Assembly: GCA_947169105.1 (NCBI GenBank)
Contig: CAMVOL010000011.1
Span: 1 to 64,000, forward strand
DNA: 64,000 bases
Direction of reading: 5' to 3'
Source of the DNA: an uncultured Bacteroidales bacterium
GTDB lineage: Bacteria; Bacteroidota; Bacteroidia; Bacteroidales; WCHB1-69
A program made the translations under genes and the position numbers. Below the pieces are notes generated by a model. The model saw only the letters and a program-made list of their open reading frames with translations. It had not been told where the DNA came from and did no database searches. The first letter of the stretch is position 1. Every line of letters begins with the position of its first letter. This document shows positions 16,747 to 24,614 of the stretch, piece after piece.

Positions 16747-17673
16747 CTATCCCCTGACAATCTCCGCCGCCCGCCCGCAAAATTCGGAATAATCGGTGAG
16801 CCGCAGCAGCGAATGTAACTCCGGCTCCGTAAGGCAGAAAAAGTGGGCGAAGTAGTGCCACAGTTCCTTCAGCACCGAAAGGGAGCCCTGCTCGCCCCGA
16901 ACCTGCCGAAGCATGTCCACGTAGTCACTGTAGAAGTCGGAGAACCGTTGCCGCCGCATTTCTTCCGGCAGTGGCGTACCCGCCCGCAGCTCCTCCGCCA
17001 AAAACGGATTCCGCAGGATACCCCGTCCGAGCATCACCGCCATCAGATTCGGAAAACGTGCCAACAGCTGCTGGTACGACGGGATATCGAAGATGTCACC
17101 GCTGTAAATCAGCGGGTTTGTCGAAAGGTCGTAGATTTTTTGGAAAGTGTCGAGGTCGGGAACCCCCTCGTATTGCTGTATTCCGAGCCGCGGATGCACG
17201 GCGATGAAGTCCAGCGGGTACGGGTTGAGCCGTTTCACAATCTCAATTCCTTCGTCCGTGTTCCGCAGCCCCAGGCGCATCTTCACCGAGAAACGGCAGT
17301 CGGTCTCTTCCGTGACCAGTTTCACCACGTCCTCCACCCAAGCAGGGTGCGGCATGATGCCGCAGCCGCGCTGCTTGCGTACCACCTGTGCGGCCGGACA
17401 GCCGATGTTCCAGTTGAAACGGTTGTATCCCAGCTTTTGGAGTTCGCGGATGGTATCGACGAAGTGGGGCGGGTTGTTGCCGATGAGCTGCGGAATGGTT
17501 TCGCATGTGGTGTTGTTTTCCGGCGCCACATCGCGCCACCGCCGCACATTCAGTTGCGCCGCCGCACCCACCGGCAGAAAAGGAGTAACCGCCACATCGA
17601 TTCCCTCGACATGGCGGTACAGACAATTTCTAAAATGATAATTGGTAATCCCGTGTAGCGGTGCTAACCACAT
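16747..17673 (-). CDS. tRNA-dihydrouridine synthase family protein
   Basis: 308 residues, a FMN-dependent TIM-barrel Dus enzyme that reduces uridine in the tRNA D-loop. It begins MWLAPLHGITNYHFRN, the usual barrel start. The catalytic motif is NIGCP with C92, and later VKMRLGL and RFPNLMAVMLGRGILRNPFL form the phosphate-binding strands. The sequence between (RKQRGCGIMPHP) replaces the usual KxxGSALL-type segment, so this is a divergent branch common in Bacteroidota; I cannot say whether it is DusA-, B- or C-like in specificity. It stands alone, with its own start about 110 bp from the T9SS gene upstream on the same strand. Confidence 0.88.
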   Translation of the reverse strand: MWLAPLHGITNYHFRNCLYRHVEGIDVAVTPFLPVGAAAQLNVRRWRDVAPENNTTCETIPQLIGNNPPHFVDTIRELQKLGYNRFNWNIGCPAAQVVRKQRGCGIMPHPAWVEDVVKLVTEETDCRFSVKMRLGLRNTDEGIEIVKRLNPYPLDFIAVHPRLGIQQYEGVPDLDTFQKIYDLSTNPLIYSGDIFDIPSYQQLLARFPNLMAVMLGRGILRNPFLAEELRAGTPLPEEMRRQRFSDFYSDYVDMLRQVRGEQGSLSVLKELWHYFAHFFCLTEPELHSLLRLTDYSEFCGRAAEIVRG

Positions 17674-17686
17674 CCTTTTTTGGTAA

Positions 17687-17775
17687 AAGGTATAAGGTAA
17701 AAGGTAAGAGGAAAAGGGTATGAAGAGGGGTTGTGCGCGAGCAACCTTCTACTTCATACCTCCTACTTTCTACTA
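17687..17775. repeat. Inverted pair of heptamer arrays
   Basis: The left part (about 17,687-17,722) is a purine-rich array of GGTAAAA/GGTATAA/GGTAAGA units. The right part (about 17,751-17,775) has the complementary sense (CTTCTACTTCATACCTCC). Between them TTGTGCGCGAGCAA forms a small hairpin. The pair can fold into one long imperfect stem between the T9SS gene end and the Dus start, and may act as a bidirectional terminator or mRNA-end structure. Confidence 0.6.
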
Positions 17776-18798
17776 ATTAATAAGAACCTTCTGCGTTTTC
17801 ACGTTGGCTCCTTGTTTCACTTGCAGGAAATAGACGCCCTTGTTGAGGTCGCTGACGTTGAGGCGGGTTTCGTTCTGCAGGCCGTGGAGTTCGCGGACCA
17901 TTCTGCCGTTGAGGTCATAGAGGCGGATAGCGTACTCGCTGTTGACCATCGGGACCACGGTGATGACGTCGGTGGCGGGGTTGGGTTGCACGCTGAAAAC
18001 GGGCATAGTGGAGAGGTTGAAGATGGCGGTGGTGTCACCTCCAGGAATGTCTGTAGTGTCGCCGCCGGGAATGTCGGTGGTGTCATCCGGTTCAACGACA
18101 GAGGTGAAGAGTTCCACATCATCAACGTAGAGGCGGGAGGCGGTGTCAACCGTCATGCTGCCGCAGCAGAAGATGATATTAACGGTGTCGGGCTGAATAC
18201 CTTCCATACCTGCTTTCACAATGGAGGGGATGGTAATTTTGGTGTATTCGCTGACGGCTCCTTTGTAAAGGTACTCACCCTGTGCAACCACTTGGCGCTG
18301 GTTGTTGTACCAGCGGGTGGCGATGACACCGGTGCGGAGGGAGTCGCTCGCAGTGAGGAATTTGACCCACGCGGTCACACTGTCGGGAAGCTGGTTGCAA
18401 GCGATACCACCAGTAGCGTACTGCGAAATGTCCAAATTGCTCATATTAAAGTTGCTCATATCAATGTTCTGTAAGGCGGAGGTGTTAAATTCGCCTAACT
18501 GAACCACACCGGGAAGGGGGTACTGCATATTTCCGAACGCAGTAGTCAGATCTGCTTGCTGGGGACGGATTTCAAGGGCGGACTCACCGGAATGGGCATC
18601 AGTGCTCTTGTTGGCCGAATGGTAATCAATGACGGCTGTCCCGAAACTCAGCGTAACAGTCGTGTTGAAAGTACTATTCCAGTTCGCGGGATGGGTGTTG
18701 TCGGTCCAATCTTCAAAACCGGCATTGGGAACGGTCGTTTGTGCAAAAGCAACCGCAAAACCGAAAAAGGCAATCAAAGAGATAAAAAGTTTTTTCAT
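17773..18798 (-). CDS. Exported T9SS cargo protein
   Basis: 341 residues with signal peptide MKKLFISLIAFFGFAVAFAQ. Residues about 23-220 form a beta-rich domain beginning VPNAGFEDWTDNTHPANW, reminiscent of jelly-roll carbohydrate-binding or PCMD-type modules of Bacteroidota. A repeated linker (DTTDIPGG three times in variant form, 232-250) leads to a T9SS type A C-terminal domain: FSVQPNPATDVITV, IRLYDLNGRMVREL, GVYFLQV and a final KTQKVLIN. The protein should be carried through the outer membrane by the type IX system and its CTD cleaved. The binding target is unknown. Divergent from the 1,087-residue cargo gene on the right. Confidence 0.88.
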   Translation of the reverse strand: MKKLFISLIAFFGFAVAFAQTTVPNAGFEDWTDNTHPANWNSTFNTTVTLSFGTAVIDYHSANKSTDAHSGESALEIRPQQADLTTAFGNMQYPLPGVVQLGEFNTSALQNIDMSNFNMSNLDISQYATGGIACNQLPDSVTAWVKFLTASDSLRTGVIATRWYNNQRQVVAQGEYLYKGAVSEYTKITIPSIVKAGMEGIQPDTVNIIFCCGSMTVDTASRLYVDDVELFTSVVEPDDTTDIPGGDTTDIPGGDTTAIFNLSTMPVFSVQPNPATDVITVVPMVNSEYAIRLYDLNGRMVRELHGLQNETRLNVSDLNKGVYFLQVKQGANVKTQKVLIN

Positions 18799-18852
18799 AA
18801 CTAATTGGTTTTAAATTGTTAATGTTTTTGAAAGATTTCTGTAAAACGGCGG

Positions 18853-18860
18853 CAAAGGTA
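18853..18860 (-). promoter_or_regulatory. -7 box for the 341-aa T9SS cargo gene
   Basis: Minus-strand TACCTTTG followed by CCGCCG, matching TAnnTTTG, about 55 bp before the start codon at 18798. The divergent gene starts at 18,933, so the two promoters share this 134-bp gap. No convincing plus-strand -7 box was found. Confidence 0.6.
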
Positions 18861-18932
18861 GAAAATATTTTCGAGTTTTGCAGCATTTTTCCTGAATCTG
18901 CGTCAGTAGCAATGTTAAAAATCGTTACTGCT

Positions 18933-21900
18933 ATGAAAAGAATTGCCGCTTTTTTGATAGTGGGTCTCGTTATTGGGTTGCATTTTGGAGATGTCTTTTC
19001 CCAAAACACGGAATGTCAGTCTATTGCAATAGATGATAACCATTTTTTCTTTGAAGATTTTTCCGATTACGATTCGGTGGCCCGCCTGCCTTTTCAGAAC
19101 GGTGTCGGTAGTCTGCCAACCTGCTGGAAGAAACTTCTATCAGGAACGGGTAGCTTGTATTCTCCAAAAATTGTGAAGGGGAGGGCAACCGGCACGAACA
19201 ATGATATTGCCCTTTATAGCAGTTGTTTGCAGATGAGGGTCTATGGCAGCCAACAGGTCATTTATGCGGTCCTTCCGCAGATCGCTACCGCCCTGAATAC
19301 GCTGGAAGTCAGTTTTTCTATGGCCGCCGCCGTGTGTGACAGCAGCTGCATCCTTTCGCTCGGCTATCTGACCAACGATTCGGTTTTTGAAACGGCGGAC
19401 TTCGTCGCCGTGCGGTCTTTCCGCAACAACTACCTCCTGACCGACTCGTTTGTGCGACACGAGGTTTCGTTGGAAGGGATGGATTTTCCGGAAAATGCGC
19501 GGTTGGCGTTCCGCATTGAGGACCAATACAGTATTTATCGGGATACACGGAAGGCGATTTTTATTGATGACATCCTTATTCGACCGATTCCTCCTTGCCA
19601 GAAGCCATCTGACATAGAAATAGTTGCCATCACGGACACCTCTGTTACCCTCCGTTGGCAGCCGTCAGTCGCGGATGTGCCCTGCCGCGTGGAATATGGG
19701 CCGGCAGGATTTCCCCAAGGGACAGGCACTACCCTCGTCACATCGTCCAATTCTATTACCCTCCATTCTTTAATGGAAAGTACAGAATATGAGGTATATA
19801 TTCAAATGTTATGTGGAGAAACCGACACTTCCGAAGCCGCCCACTTCCGTTTTCTGACGGATTGCCTTCCTATTGTGGTGGACGAGGATCATCCTTACTT
19901 TGAAGATTTTGCAGACAGCACCTTTGCCTGCTGGCGGCAACGCGACGGCTGCCTGAACGGTTGGCAGGCCGACACGGGCCGGCTTTTCTCCACGGTGCAT
20001 GGCAACGGCCGCACCCGCCGACTGCAGTCGCCGATGCTGGATATGTCATCCCTATACACCGCCCGTTGTGTCTTTTCCTACCGCCACTCCGCCCGAAACA
20101 TGGGAACGAAACTGGATTTGTATTACCGCACTTCCGTCATCGGACCGTGGACGTTGCTAAAGACTTGTACGGAATTGGATGCTACCGACACGGTGATTCT
20201 TCCGTATTTATCTGATAGTTACCAGATTTCGTTTGTTGCGGACAAACAAAAAAACGAGGTTTCGATTTTTTCGGTTTTGATTGAAGGTTCCGACGAATGC
20301 GTGGCACCGCCGCGCCCGCGTCTGTTGCGGGCGGAAGACACGGCGGCGCATATCACGTGGGATACCTACTATCAGGGCGCGGCGGTGGAGCTGGAGTATG
20401 GCTCTGCCGGTTTCGCCGTCGGGACGGGCAGTCGCTTGTCCGTTGCGGATACGGTAAATTCCCGCTGGCTTTCCGGACTCCAGCCGGATGCTGCGTACGA
20501 GGTTTATGTCCGTCAGGAATGTGCGGGCGGCGGGTGGTCGGAGTGGTCGCTTCCGCTTTCGTTCCGTACCTATTGTGCTGTTATCACACTGAGCGACAGC
20601 GTTATCTTTACAGAAAATTTCGAGGGGATGTTGCATGGCTCGTTCCCCGACTGCTGGCTGCGGTTTTCGGAAGGGACGGACGAATCCTGTTTCCCGCAGG
20701 TCTATCAGGGTGCTTACACTCCGGACGACGGTGGCACCGCCCTGTTGCTGACGGCCTCTGCTGCCAATGCCGACTTATGGACGGTCGGGTCGCAAAGCGG
20801 AATAGTCCTTCCCTGTTTCAGTAACCCCCTTTCTGAACTGGAGGTGAGTTTCACCACGGCTATGACTTCTACCCGAAGAGTGCATCTGGAGATTGGATAT
20901 CTTGATGAAAATGAGGATTTTGTAAAGATTGAAGAAATCCCGACCAACCATTATTACAGTCAGGATCGGTCGGTTTTACACAGGATCAGGTTTCGCGATT
21001 CCGACATCCCGGAGACCCTTCAGGGACGCGTCGCTTTCCGTTGGTTGTCAGACTCGGGTCGTACCTATGCCTGTTTGGACGACATCCGTGTCCGTAAGGT
21101 GCTGGCGTGCGACTTCCCGTTGGATGTCAGGGTGAAAGAGGTGGATGAACAGAGCTATATGGTGACGTGGCAGCCACAGGATTCCACCCAGAATCTTTGG
21201 GAGGTGGAGTGCTCGGGGGTCTTTCATCCAACCAGCACCAATTATTGTTCTCTCAGGGCACTCGCTGCTGGTGAGGACTATTTTGTGCGGGTTCGTGCCA
21301 TCTGTGGCGACAGCCACTCCTACTGGACAGACACGCTCTTTTTCCATACTGCCTGCAAATGCTATCCTGTAATGTCCAATGTTCCTTATTTTGATGATTT
21401 TTCTGATTATGAAAGTTCCTATAATGTGTATGATATGGCCGATCAGCCAGATTGTTGGTCTTTTTTCTATTATGGTTATTATCAAGGATTTGCACCGCAT
21501 ATTTATAATGGGAGTTATGCCCTCAATGATCCGGCTTTGTTGCTGTCGGTGGGGGTGCAGGGTCATGCGATAGGTCGGGAGCTGTATGCCCTTTTCCCTC
21601 CTTATTGTAACAATCTTGGGGAGTTGAAAGTGGATTTTGACCTCTACAACAGCCGCGACACTCTTCTGTCGGGGATGGAGCTCGGCTATCTGACCGACCG
21701 TTACGACTTTGCGACGTTCCGGAGGATAGACACTGTTCTGCCGCACTTTTACTCGATTGCTCTTGGTGCGCACCGCCGTTACGTCCTGCGCGACTATGGG
21801 CCGTTCCCAAATCTTGCCGTTCTTGCTTTCAAATTGAACGCCTACGACCAGACCACCCATTTTTATAGTGTTGATAATGTGCGGGTCAGCCTCGTCACTG

Positions 21901-22196
21901 ACTCTGTTGGCATTGCCGAACACGGTAGTGAAAGCGGCACATTCTCTCTCTATCCCAATCCGGCCGATGATATCGTCACGGTACAACTGTCCCCTGAAAC
22001 CTGTACCCTGATCCCTGAAATACAGGTGTTTGATGTGTACGGCAGGATGTTGCAGGTGATTGGAATGTCGGACACACGCGGTGTGTCCCTACAAACCGCG
22101 GAAATTGATATGTCTGCATATCCCCCTGGCATCTATTTTGTGAAATTGGTAGATGGCGGAGATATTATCGGCGTGCGGAAGGTGGTGCGGCGGTAG
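18933..22196 (+). CDS. Large fibronectin-III T9SS cargo protein
   Basis: 1,087 residues from MKRIAAFLIVGLVIGLHFGD, a normal signal peptide; the open frame extends 39 codons further 5' but without a signal-like start. The mature protein alternates jelly-roll/MAM-like modules beginning with an F-x-E-D-F pattern (FFEDFSDYDSVARLPFQNGV, YFEDFADSTFACWRQ, YFDDFSDYESSYNV) with fibronectin type III domains (VTLRWQPS, AHITWDTYYQG, YMVTWQPQD). A T9SS type A domain closes it (FSLYPNPADDIVTV to KVVRR). This layout is typical of cell-surface adhesins or mucinase-associated proteins; no catalytic motif was seen. It is homologous to the 1,013-residue protein at 26.2 kb. A palindrome sits inside its last 130 bp. 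Confidence 0.88.
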   Translation: MKRIAAFLIVGLVIGLHFGDVFSQNTECQSIAIDDNHFFFEDFSDYDSVARLPFQNGVGSLPTCWKKLLSGTGSLYSPKIVKGRATGTNNDIALYSSCLQMRVYGSQQVIYAVLPQIATALNTLEVSFSMAAAVCDSSCILSLGYLTNDSVFETADFVAVRSFRNNYLLTDSFVRHEVSLEGMDFPENARLAFRIEDQYSIYRDTRKAIFIDDILIRPIPPCQKPSDIEIVAITDTSVTLRWQPSVADVPCRVEYGPAGFPQGTGTTLVTSSNSITLHSLMESTEYEVYIQMLCGETDTSEAAHFRFLTDCLPIVVDEDHPYFEDFADSTFACWRQRDGCLNGWQADTGRLFSTVHGNGRTRRLQSPMLDMSSLYTARCVFSYRHSARNMGTKLDLYYRTSVIGPWTLLKTCTELDATDTVILPYLSDSYQISFVADKQKNEVSIFSVLIEGSDECVAPPRPRLLRAEDTAAHITWDTYYQGAAVELEYGSAGFAVGTGSRLSVADTVNSRWLSGLQPDAAYEVYVRQECAGGGWSEWSLPLSFRTYCAVITLSDSVIFTENFEGMLHGSFPDCWLRFSEGTDESCFPQVYQGAYTPDDGGTALLLTASAANADLWTVGSQSGIVLPCFSNPLSELEVSFTTAMTSTRRVHLEIGYLDENEDFVKIEEIPTNHYYSQDRSVLHRIRFRDSDIPETLQGRVAFRWLSDSGRTYACLDDIRVRKVLACDFPLDVRVKEVDEQSYMVTWQPQDSTQNLWEVECSGVFHPTSTNYCSLRALAAGEDYFVRVRAICGDSHSYWTDTLFFHTACKCYPVMSNVPYFDDFSDYESSYNVYDMADQPDCWSFFYYGYYQGFAPHIYNGSYALNDPALLLSVGVQGHAIGRELYALFPPYCNNLGELKVDFDLYNSRDTLLSGMELGYLTDRYDFATFRRIDTVLPHFYSIALGAHRRYVLRDYGPFPNLAVLAFKLNAYDQTTHFYSVDNVRVSLVTDSVGIAEHGSESGTFSLYPNPADDIVTVQLSPETCTLIPEIQVFDVYGRMLQVIGMSDTRGVSLQTAEIDMSAYPPGIYFVKLVDGGDIIGVRKVVRR
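22070..22088. repeat. Palindromic element inside a T9SS coding sequence
   Basis: GGACACAC-GCG-GTGTGTCC, 8-bp arms, followed by CTAC. In reverse complement this is GTAG followed by GGACACAC...GTGTGTCC, the same plan as the repeats at 50.3 and 52.6 kb. It encodes SDTRGVSL, between beta-strands of the T9SS C-terminal domain, and keeps the frame. Confidence 0.7.
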
Positions 22197-22253
22197 GGGA
22201 GAGAGAAAACGGAGTCCACCGCAGGGTGGCCTCGCTGTCTGTCGGTTACATTG

Positions 22254-22299
22254 TTACCTATTGTAGAGACGATGTGCACATCGTCTCTACAATAGGTAA
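22254..22299. repeat. 46-bp perfect palindrome
   Basis: Every base from 22254 to 22276 pairs with its mirror from 22277 to 22299. The half-site is TTACCTATTGTAGAGACGAT plus GTG. Its core GTAGAGACG recurs in the palindrome at 43,432. It follows the T9SS stop by 57 bp and coincides with the 5' limit of the interrupted gene on its right. There is no T-tract, so it is not a classical terminator. Confidence 0.9.
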
Positions 22300-22565
22300 A
22301 GCGGTCGGTTAGTTCACTACTCAAAGCCCAAGAAAGCGAGTTCTCGTCAGAAGGATGGCGACAATACAATGCCACCCTTTCCGAAATCAACGACACAGCA
22401 AAAGAGCTATCTGGTTGTTGCGAAGACTCGGAAAGCGTCATGCAACTTACCGGTGGCAATCTTAAAACACTATTCATCCAGCTTGGAGAGGTTCTTGAGG
22501 GCGAACGCCCGGAAATCCGGGGCAAGAGTTTTTGGGAGACAATAAAGGAGCGTTTCAAGAAATAA
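22296..22565 (+). pseudogene. 5'-truncated gene remnant abutting the palindrome
   Basis: The frame opened by the TAG at 22293-22295 reads through 89 codons to TAA 22565 with protein-like composition (LLKAQESEFSSEGWRQYNAT, then GGNLKTLFIQLGEVLEGERP and SFWETIKERFKK). It lacks an ATG before codon about 50 and no acceptable alternative start is visible. The 5' end of the frame falls inside the palindrome, so an insertion or deletion there could have removed the start. The protein looks soluble, helical and charged; I recognise no family. A small gene follows after 11 bp in the same direction, perhaps a former operon partner. Confidence 0.5.
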
Positions 22566-22576
22566 CTCTAAATCCC

Positions 22577-22855
22577 ATGTACCGCAAATTTACTGCCTCC
22601 CGCATTTCTGAATCCAATGTGCTGTTCCCGCCCACCATTATTTTCACCGATGAGGGTATCACAATCAAAACACCGGCACTGCTTCACCACGACACTGATT
22701 TTATCCCCTACGAAGCGGTTTCCAGCGTAATGATACATACGCCTCTTGCAGGGTTCTCGACTATTACTTTCTACGCCTATGGTCGAGCAATCCGCGTCCA
22801 CGGTTTCTTTCAACGCGAGGTGCGGGAGATGAAACGGTTGGTGGATGGGAAGTAG
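22577..22855 (+). CDS. Small protein of unknown function (92 aa)
   Basis: 92 residues from MYRKFTASRISESNVLFPPT; an in-frame ATG 15 codons upstream would overlap the remnant gene and is less likely. The pattern (FTDEGITIKTP, IPYEAVSSVMIHTPLAGFST, ITFYAYGRAIRVHGF, ending REVREMKRLVD) is alternating beta with a terminal helix, as in PH-like or bPH small domains. No signal peptide or membrane segment. It converges on the AbiE pair at its 3' end with a 9-bp gap. Function unknown. Confidence 0.65.
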   Translation: MYRKFTASRISESNVLFPPTIIFTDEGITIKTPALLHHDTDFIPYEAVSSVMIHTPLAGFSTITFYAYGRAIRVHGFFQREVREMKRLVDGK

Positions 22856-22864
22856 ATTCCTTCT

Positions 22865-23659
22865 TTATTCCATCAATTTGTCAATTAACCTACTACGTAC
22901 AATATCGTAGCTTTGAAGCGGATCGTAGCTTTCCTCCTGCCGTAGCAGGTTTTTCGTGTCACCAAGAAATTCCTCATCCTTCAGCTTTTCCTCCATATTC
23001 AGCACAAATTCTTTATGAGTAGGGATATGTTCAACCACAAAACCCATATATTGGCGAAAACAGAGCATAACTCTATCAGTGTTTATTTTATTAATAGATA
23101 AAGCTTTATATAAATCATATAGGTCACGGCCTTTTAACCGTTGGTACAGTGCCCTCACTTTTGTGCCGACCAATTCGTCCAAATCATACGTCAGCAAATC
23201 TGCTTTGCCCTGAAACCACATGCTGTTCACTTCAAAAGGCATTTTTACTAAAGGAAATACGCTGAAATGCTCTTTGCAATTGATTTCCACCTTCAAATGA
23301 ATAGGCAGGGAAGGTATTCCATTGGATTGCACTCTGAATATCAGCGTGTTGTTATTCTTTTTCTGCTTAATCTTAGGTTCTCCCAAAAACGAAAGTACTT
23401 CGCGCAGATGGTCGTATGTTTCTTTAATGGGTTCTGCCTTAATCTGCACTAAATCAATGTCCTCGCTGTATCGGGGTTGGGGATGGAGATATAGCTTGTG
23501 CAAGGCTGTGCCCCCACGAAAAGCAAGATGTGAAGACAAGTATTCGTCTTGATATATCTCCACCAATGCCCTACAGATTAATAGGTCTTGTTCTATCTGT
23601 ACATCGCTTTTCCACGGGACAAACTCTCTCCACTCTGTTATGGCATTTTCTGGAATCAT
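22865..23659 (-). CDS. AbiEii-type nucleotidyltransferase toxin
   Basis: 264 residues with AbiEii/AbiGii motifs in order: FRGGTALHK (47-55), RYSEDIDL (63-70) with the paired acidic residues, KVEIN (123-127), and GTKVRALYQRLKGRDLYDL (165-183). In characterised type IV toxin-antitoxin systems this fold transfers nucleotides, for example to tRNA, and blocks growth; phage infection can trigger abortive infection. All expected catalytic residues are present, so it should be active. Its start overlaps the antitoxin stop by 4 bp. Confidence 0.93.
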   Translation of the reverse strand: MIPENAITEWREFVPWKSDVQIEQDLLICRALVEIYQDEYLSSHLAFRGGTALHKLYLHPQPRYSEDIDLVQIKAEPIKETYDHLREVLSFLGEPKIKQKKNNNTLIFRVQSNGIPSLPIHLKVEINCKEHFSVFPLVKMPFEVNSMWFQGKADLLTYDLDELVGTKVRALYQRLKGRDLYDLYKALSINKINTDRVMLCFRQYMGFVVEHIPTHKEFVLNMEEKLKDEEFLGDTKNLLRQEESYDPLQSYDIVRSRLIDKLME

Positions 23660-24474
23660 AGCTCTTCTATATCAATTTCTTGATTAACAATAATCTTCCA
23701 CTTTTTGTTCACTTCGTTATCTTTATTTATTATTTTGGAAGATTTTAAGGGCACTTTGCGGAAATGCAACCCAGCTTGGGTGGACAACTCGTATAGATCC
23801 TCGGCTTTTTCAACTTCCTCTAAGGCCACCTCCATTAGATAACCCAATCTCTGAACAACAGGAGTAGGGAATATTTTTAAAATGCTTGAATCAACATCCG
23901 AAAAATGAATATTTTCAGACAATTCGGCCAGTACTGTGGCTACTCTGACCATTCCACCAACCTCTTTTTCCGCATCCACCAAATCCAAGGCAGTCAACTC
24001 CGCTGAAGAGACGTTCATATATCCGGAAGGGGTCTGAATTTTTTTGAGATAGTTCGCAGGCCACTTTTTCCGATGATAAAAAATCATATCTACTCCCGCC
24101 TTGTTACCAGACCGAAGATTTTTTTTGCTTACAAACACAGCGTATGTCTGCGGTCTTTGGTGTGCAGCCCCAAATATTTCGGCCGCATTGAGCAACGCAA
24201 CATAGTACTGACATTCAATGAATTTCATAAGTTGATCTAAATAGAGTTGGGGCGGGACAACACCCTTCAACTTGTATTCAGTTGGCACAATCACATAAAA
24301 ATTGTGCCATGGGGAAACAATTGTCTTCTTGGCAATCAGACGGGAAATTGCTCTCTTTAGTGCAGTGGGAGACATTGTCGGGAAAGCCGAACATAATGCT
24401 GTTTTCGTGAATATATAATGCCCACGCATAGCGTTCTCCTCAATCCATGTTGGTATGCTTTCGTGTTTTTTCAT
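23656..24474 (-). CDS. AbiEi-type antitoxin/transcriptional regulator
   Basis: 272 residues. The N-terminal 70 form a winged-helix domain (YIFTKTALCSAFPTMSPTAL, KRAISRLIAKKTIVSPWHNF), followed by the AbiEi C-terminal antitoxin fold (YYVALLNAAEIFGAAHQRPQ, VDMIFYHRK, VSSAELTALDLV). Type IV antitoxins repress their own promoter and counter the toxin without binding it stably. The -7 box is 22 bp upstream of the start, so protein bound near the start codon could autoregulate. Translationally coupled to the toxin gene. Confidence 0.92.
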   Translation of the reverse strand: MKKHESIPTWIEENAMRGHYIFTKTALCSAFPTMSPTALKRAISRLIAKKTIVSPWHNFYVIVPTEYKLKGVVPPQLYLDQLMKFIECQYYVALLNAAEIFGAAHQRPQTYAVFVSKKNLRSGNKAGVDMIFYHRKKWPANYLKKIQTPSGYMNVSSAELTALDLVDAEKEVGGMVRVATVLAELSENIHFSDVDSSILKIFPTPVVQRLGYLMEVALEEVEKAEDLYELSTQAGLHFRKVPLKSSKIINKDNEVNKKWKIIVNQEIDIEEL

Positions 24475-24495
24475 AGTAATATCTCAATTAGACTG

Positions 24496-24503
24496 CAAAA
24501 ATA
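24496..24503 (-). promoter_or_regulatory. Promoter of the AbiE operon
   Basis: Minus-strand TATTTTTG (-7), with TTG at 24525-24527 as a possible -33 element, 21 bp away: the standard Bacteroidota arrangement. The predicted leader is about 15 nt. The intergenic stretch 24,475-24,614 otherwise holds only AT-rich sequence. Confidence 0.65.
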
Positions 24504-24614
24504 CACATTTTTTGTCTTCTTTTGCAATTTAAATGATGTTTTTTGAAAAATGACGTTGGCATCGAGCAAGTAGTAGGTGACAAGTATTAAGTGATTGTTG
24601 GTTGAAATCCCGTC

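Noticed and set aside
22133..22558. 141-residue minus-strand frame through the palindrome
   Set aside because: Ser/Arg/Pro-rich, overlapping the end of the T9SS gene and the more protein-like plus-strand remnant.
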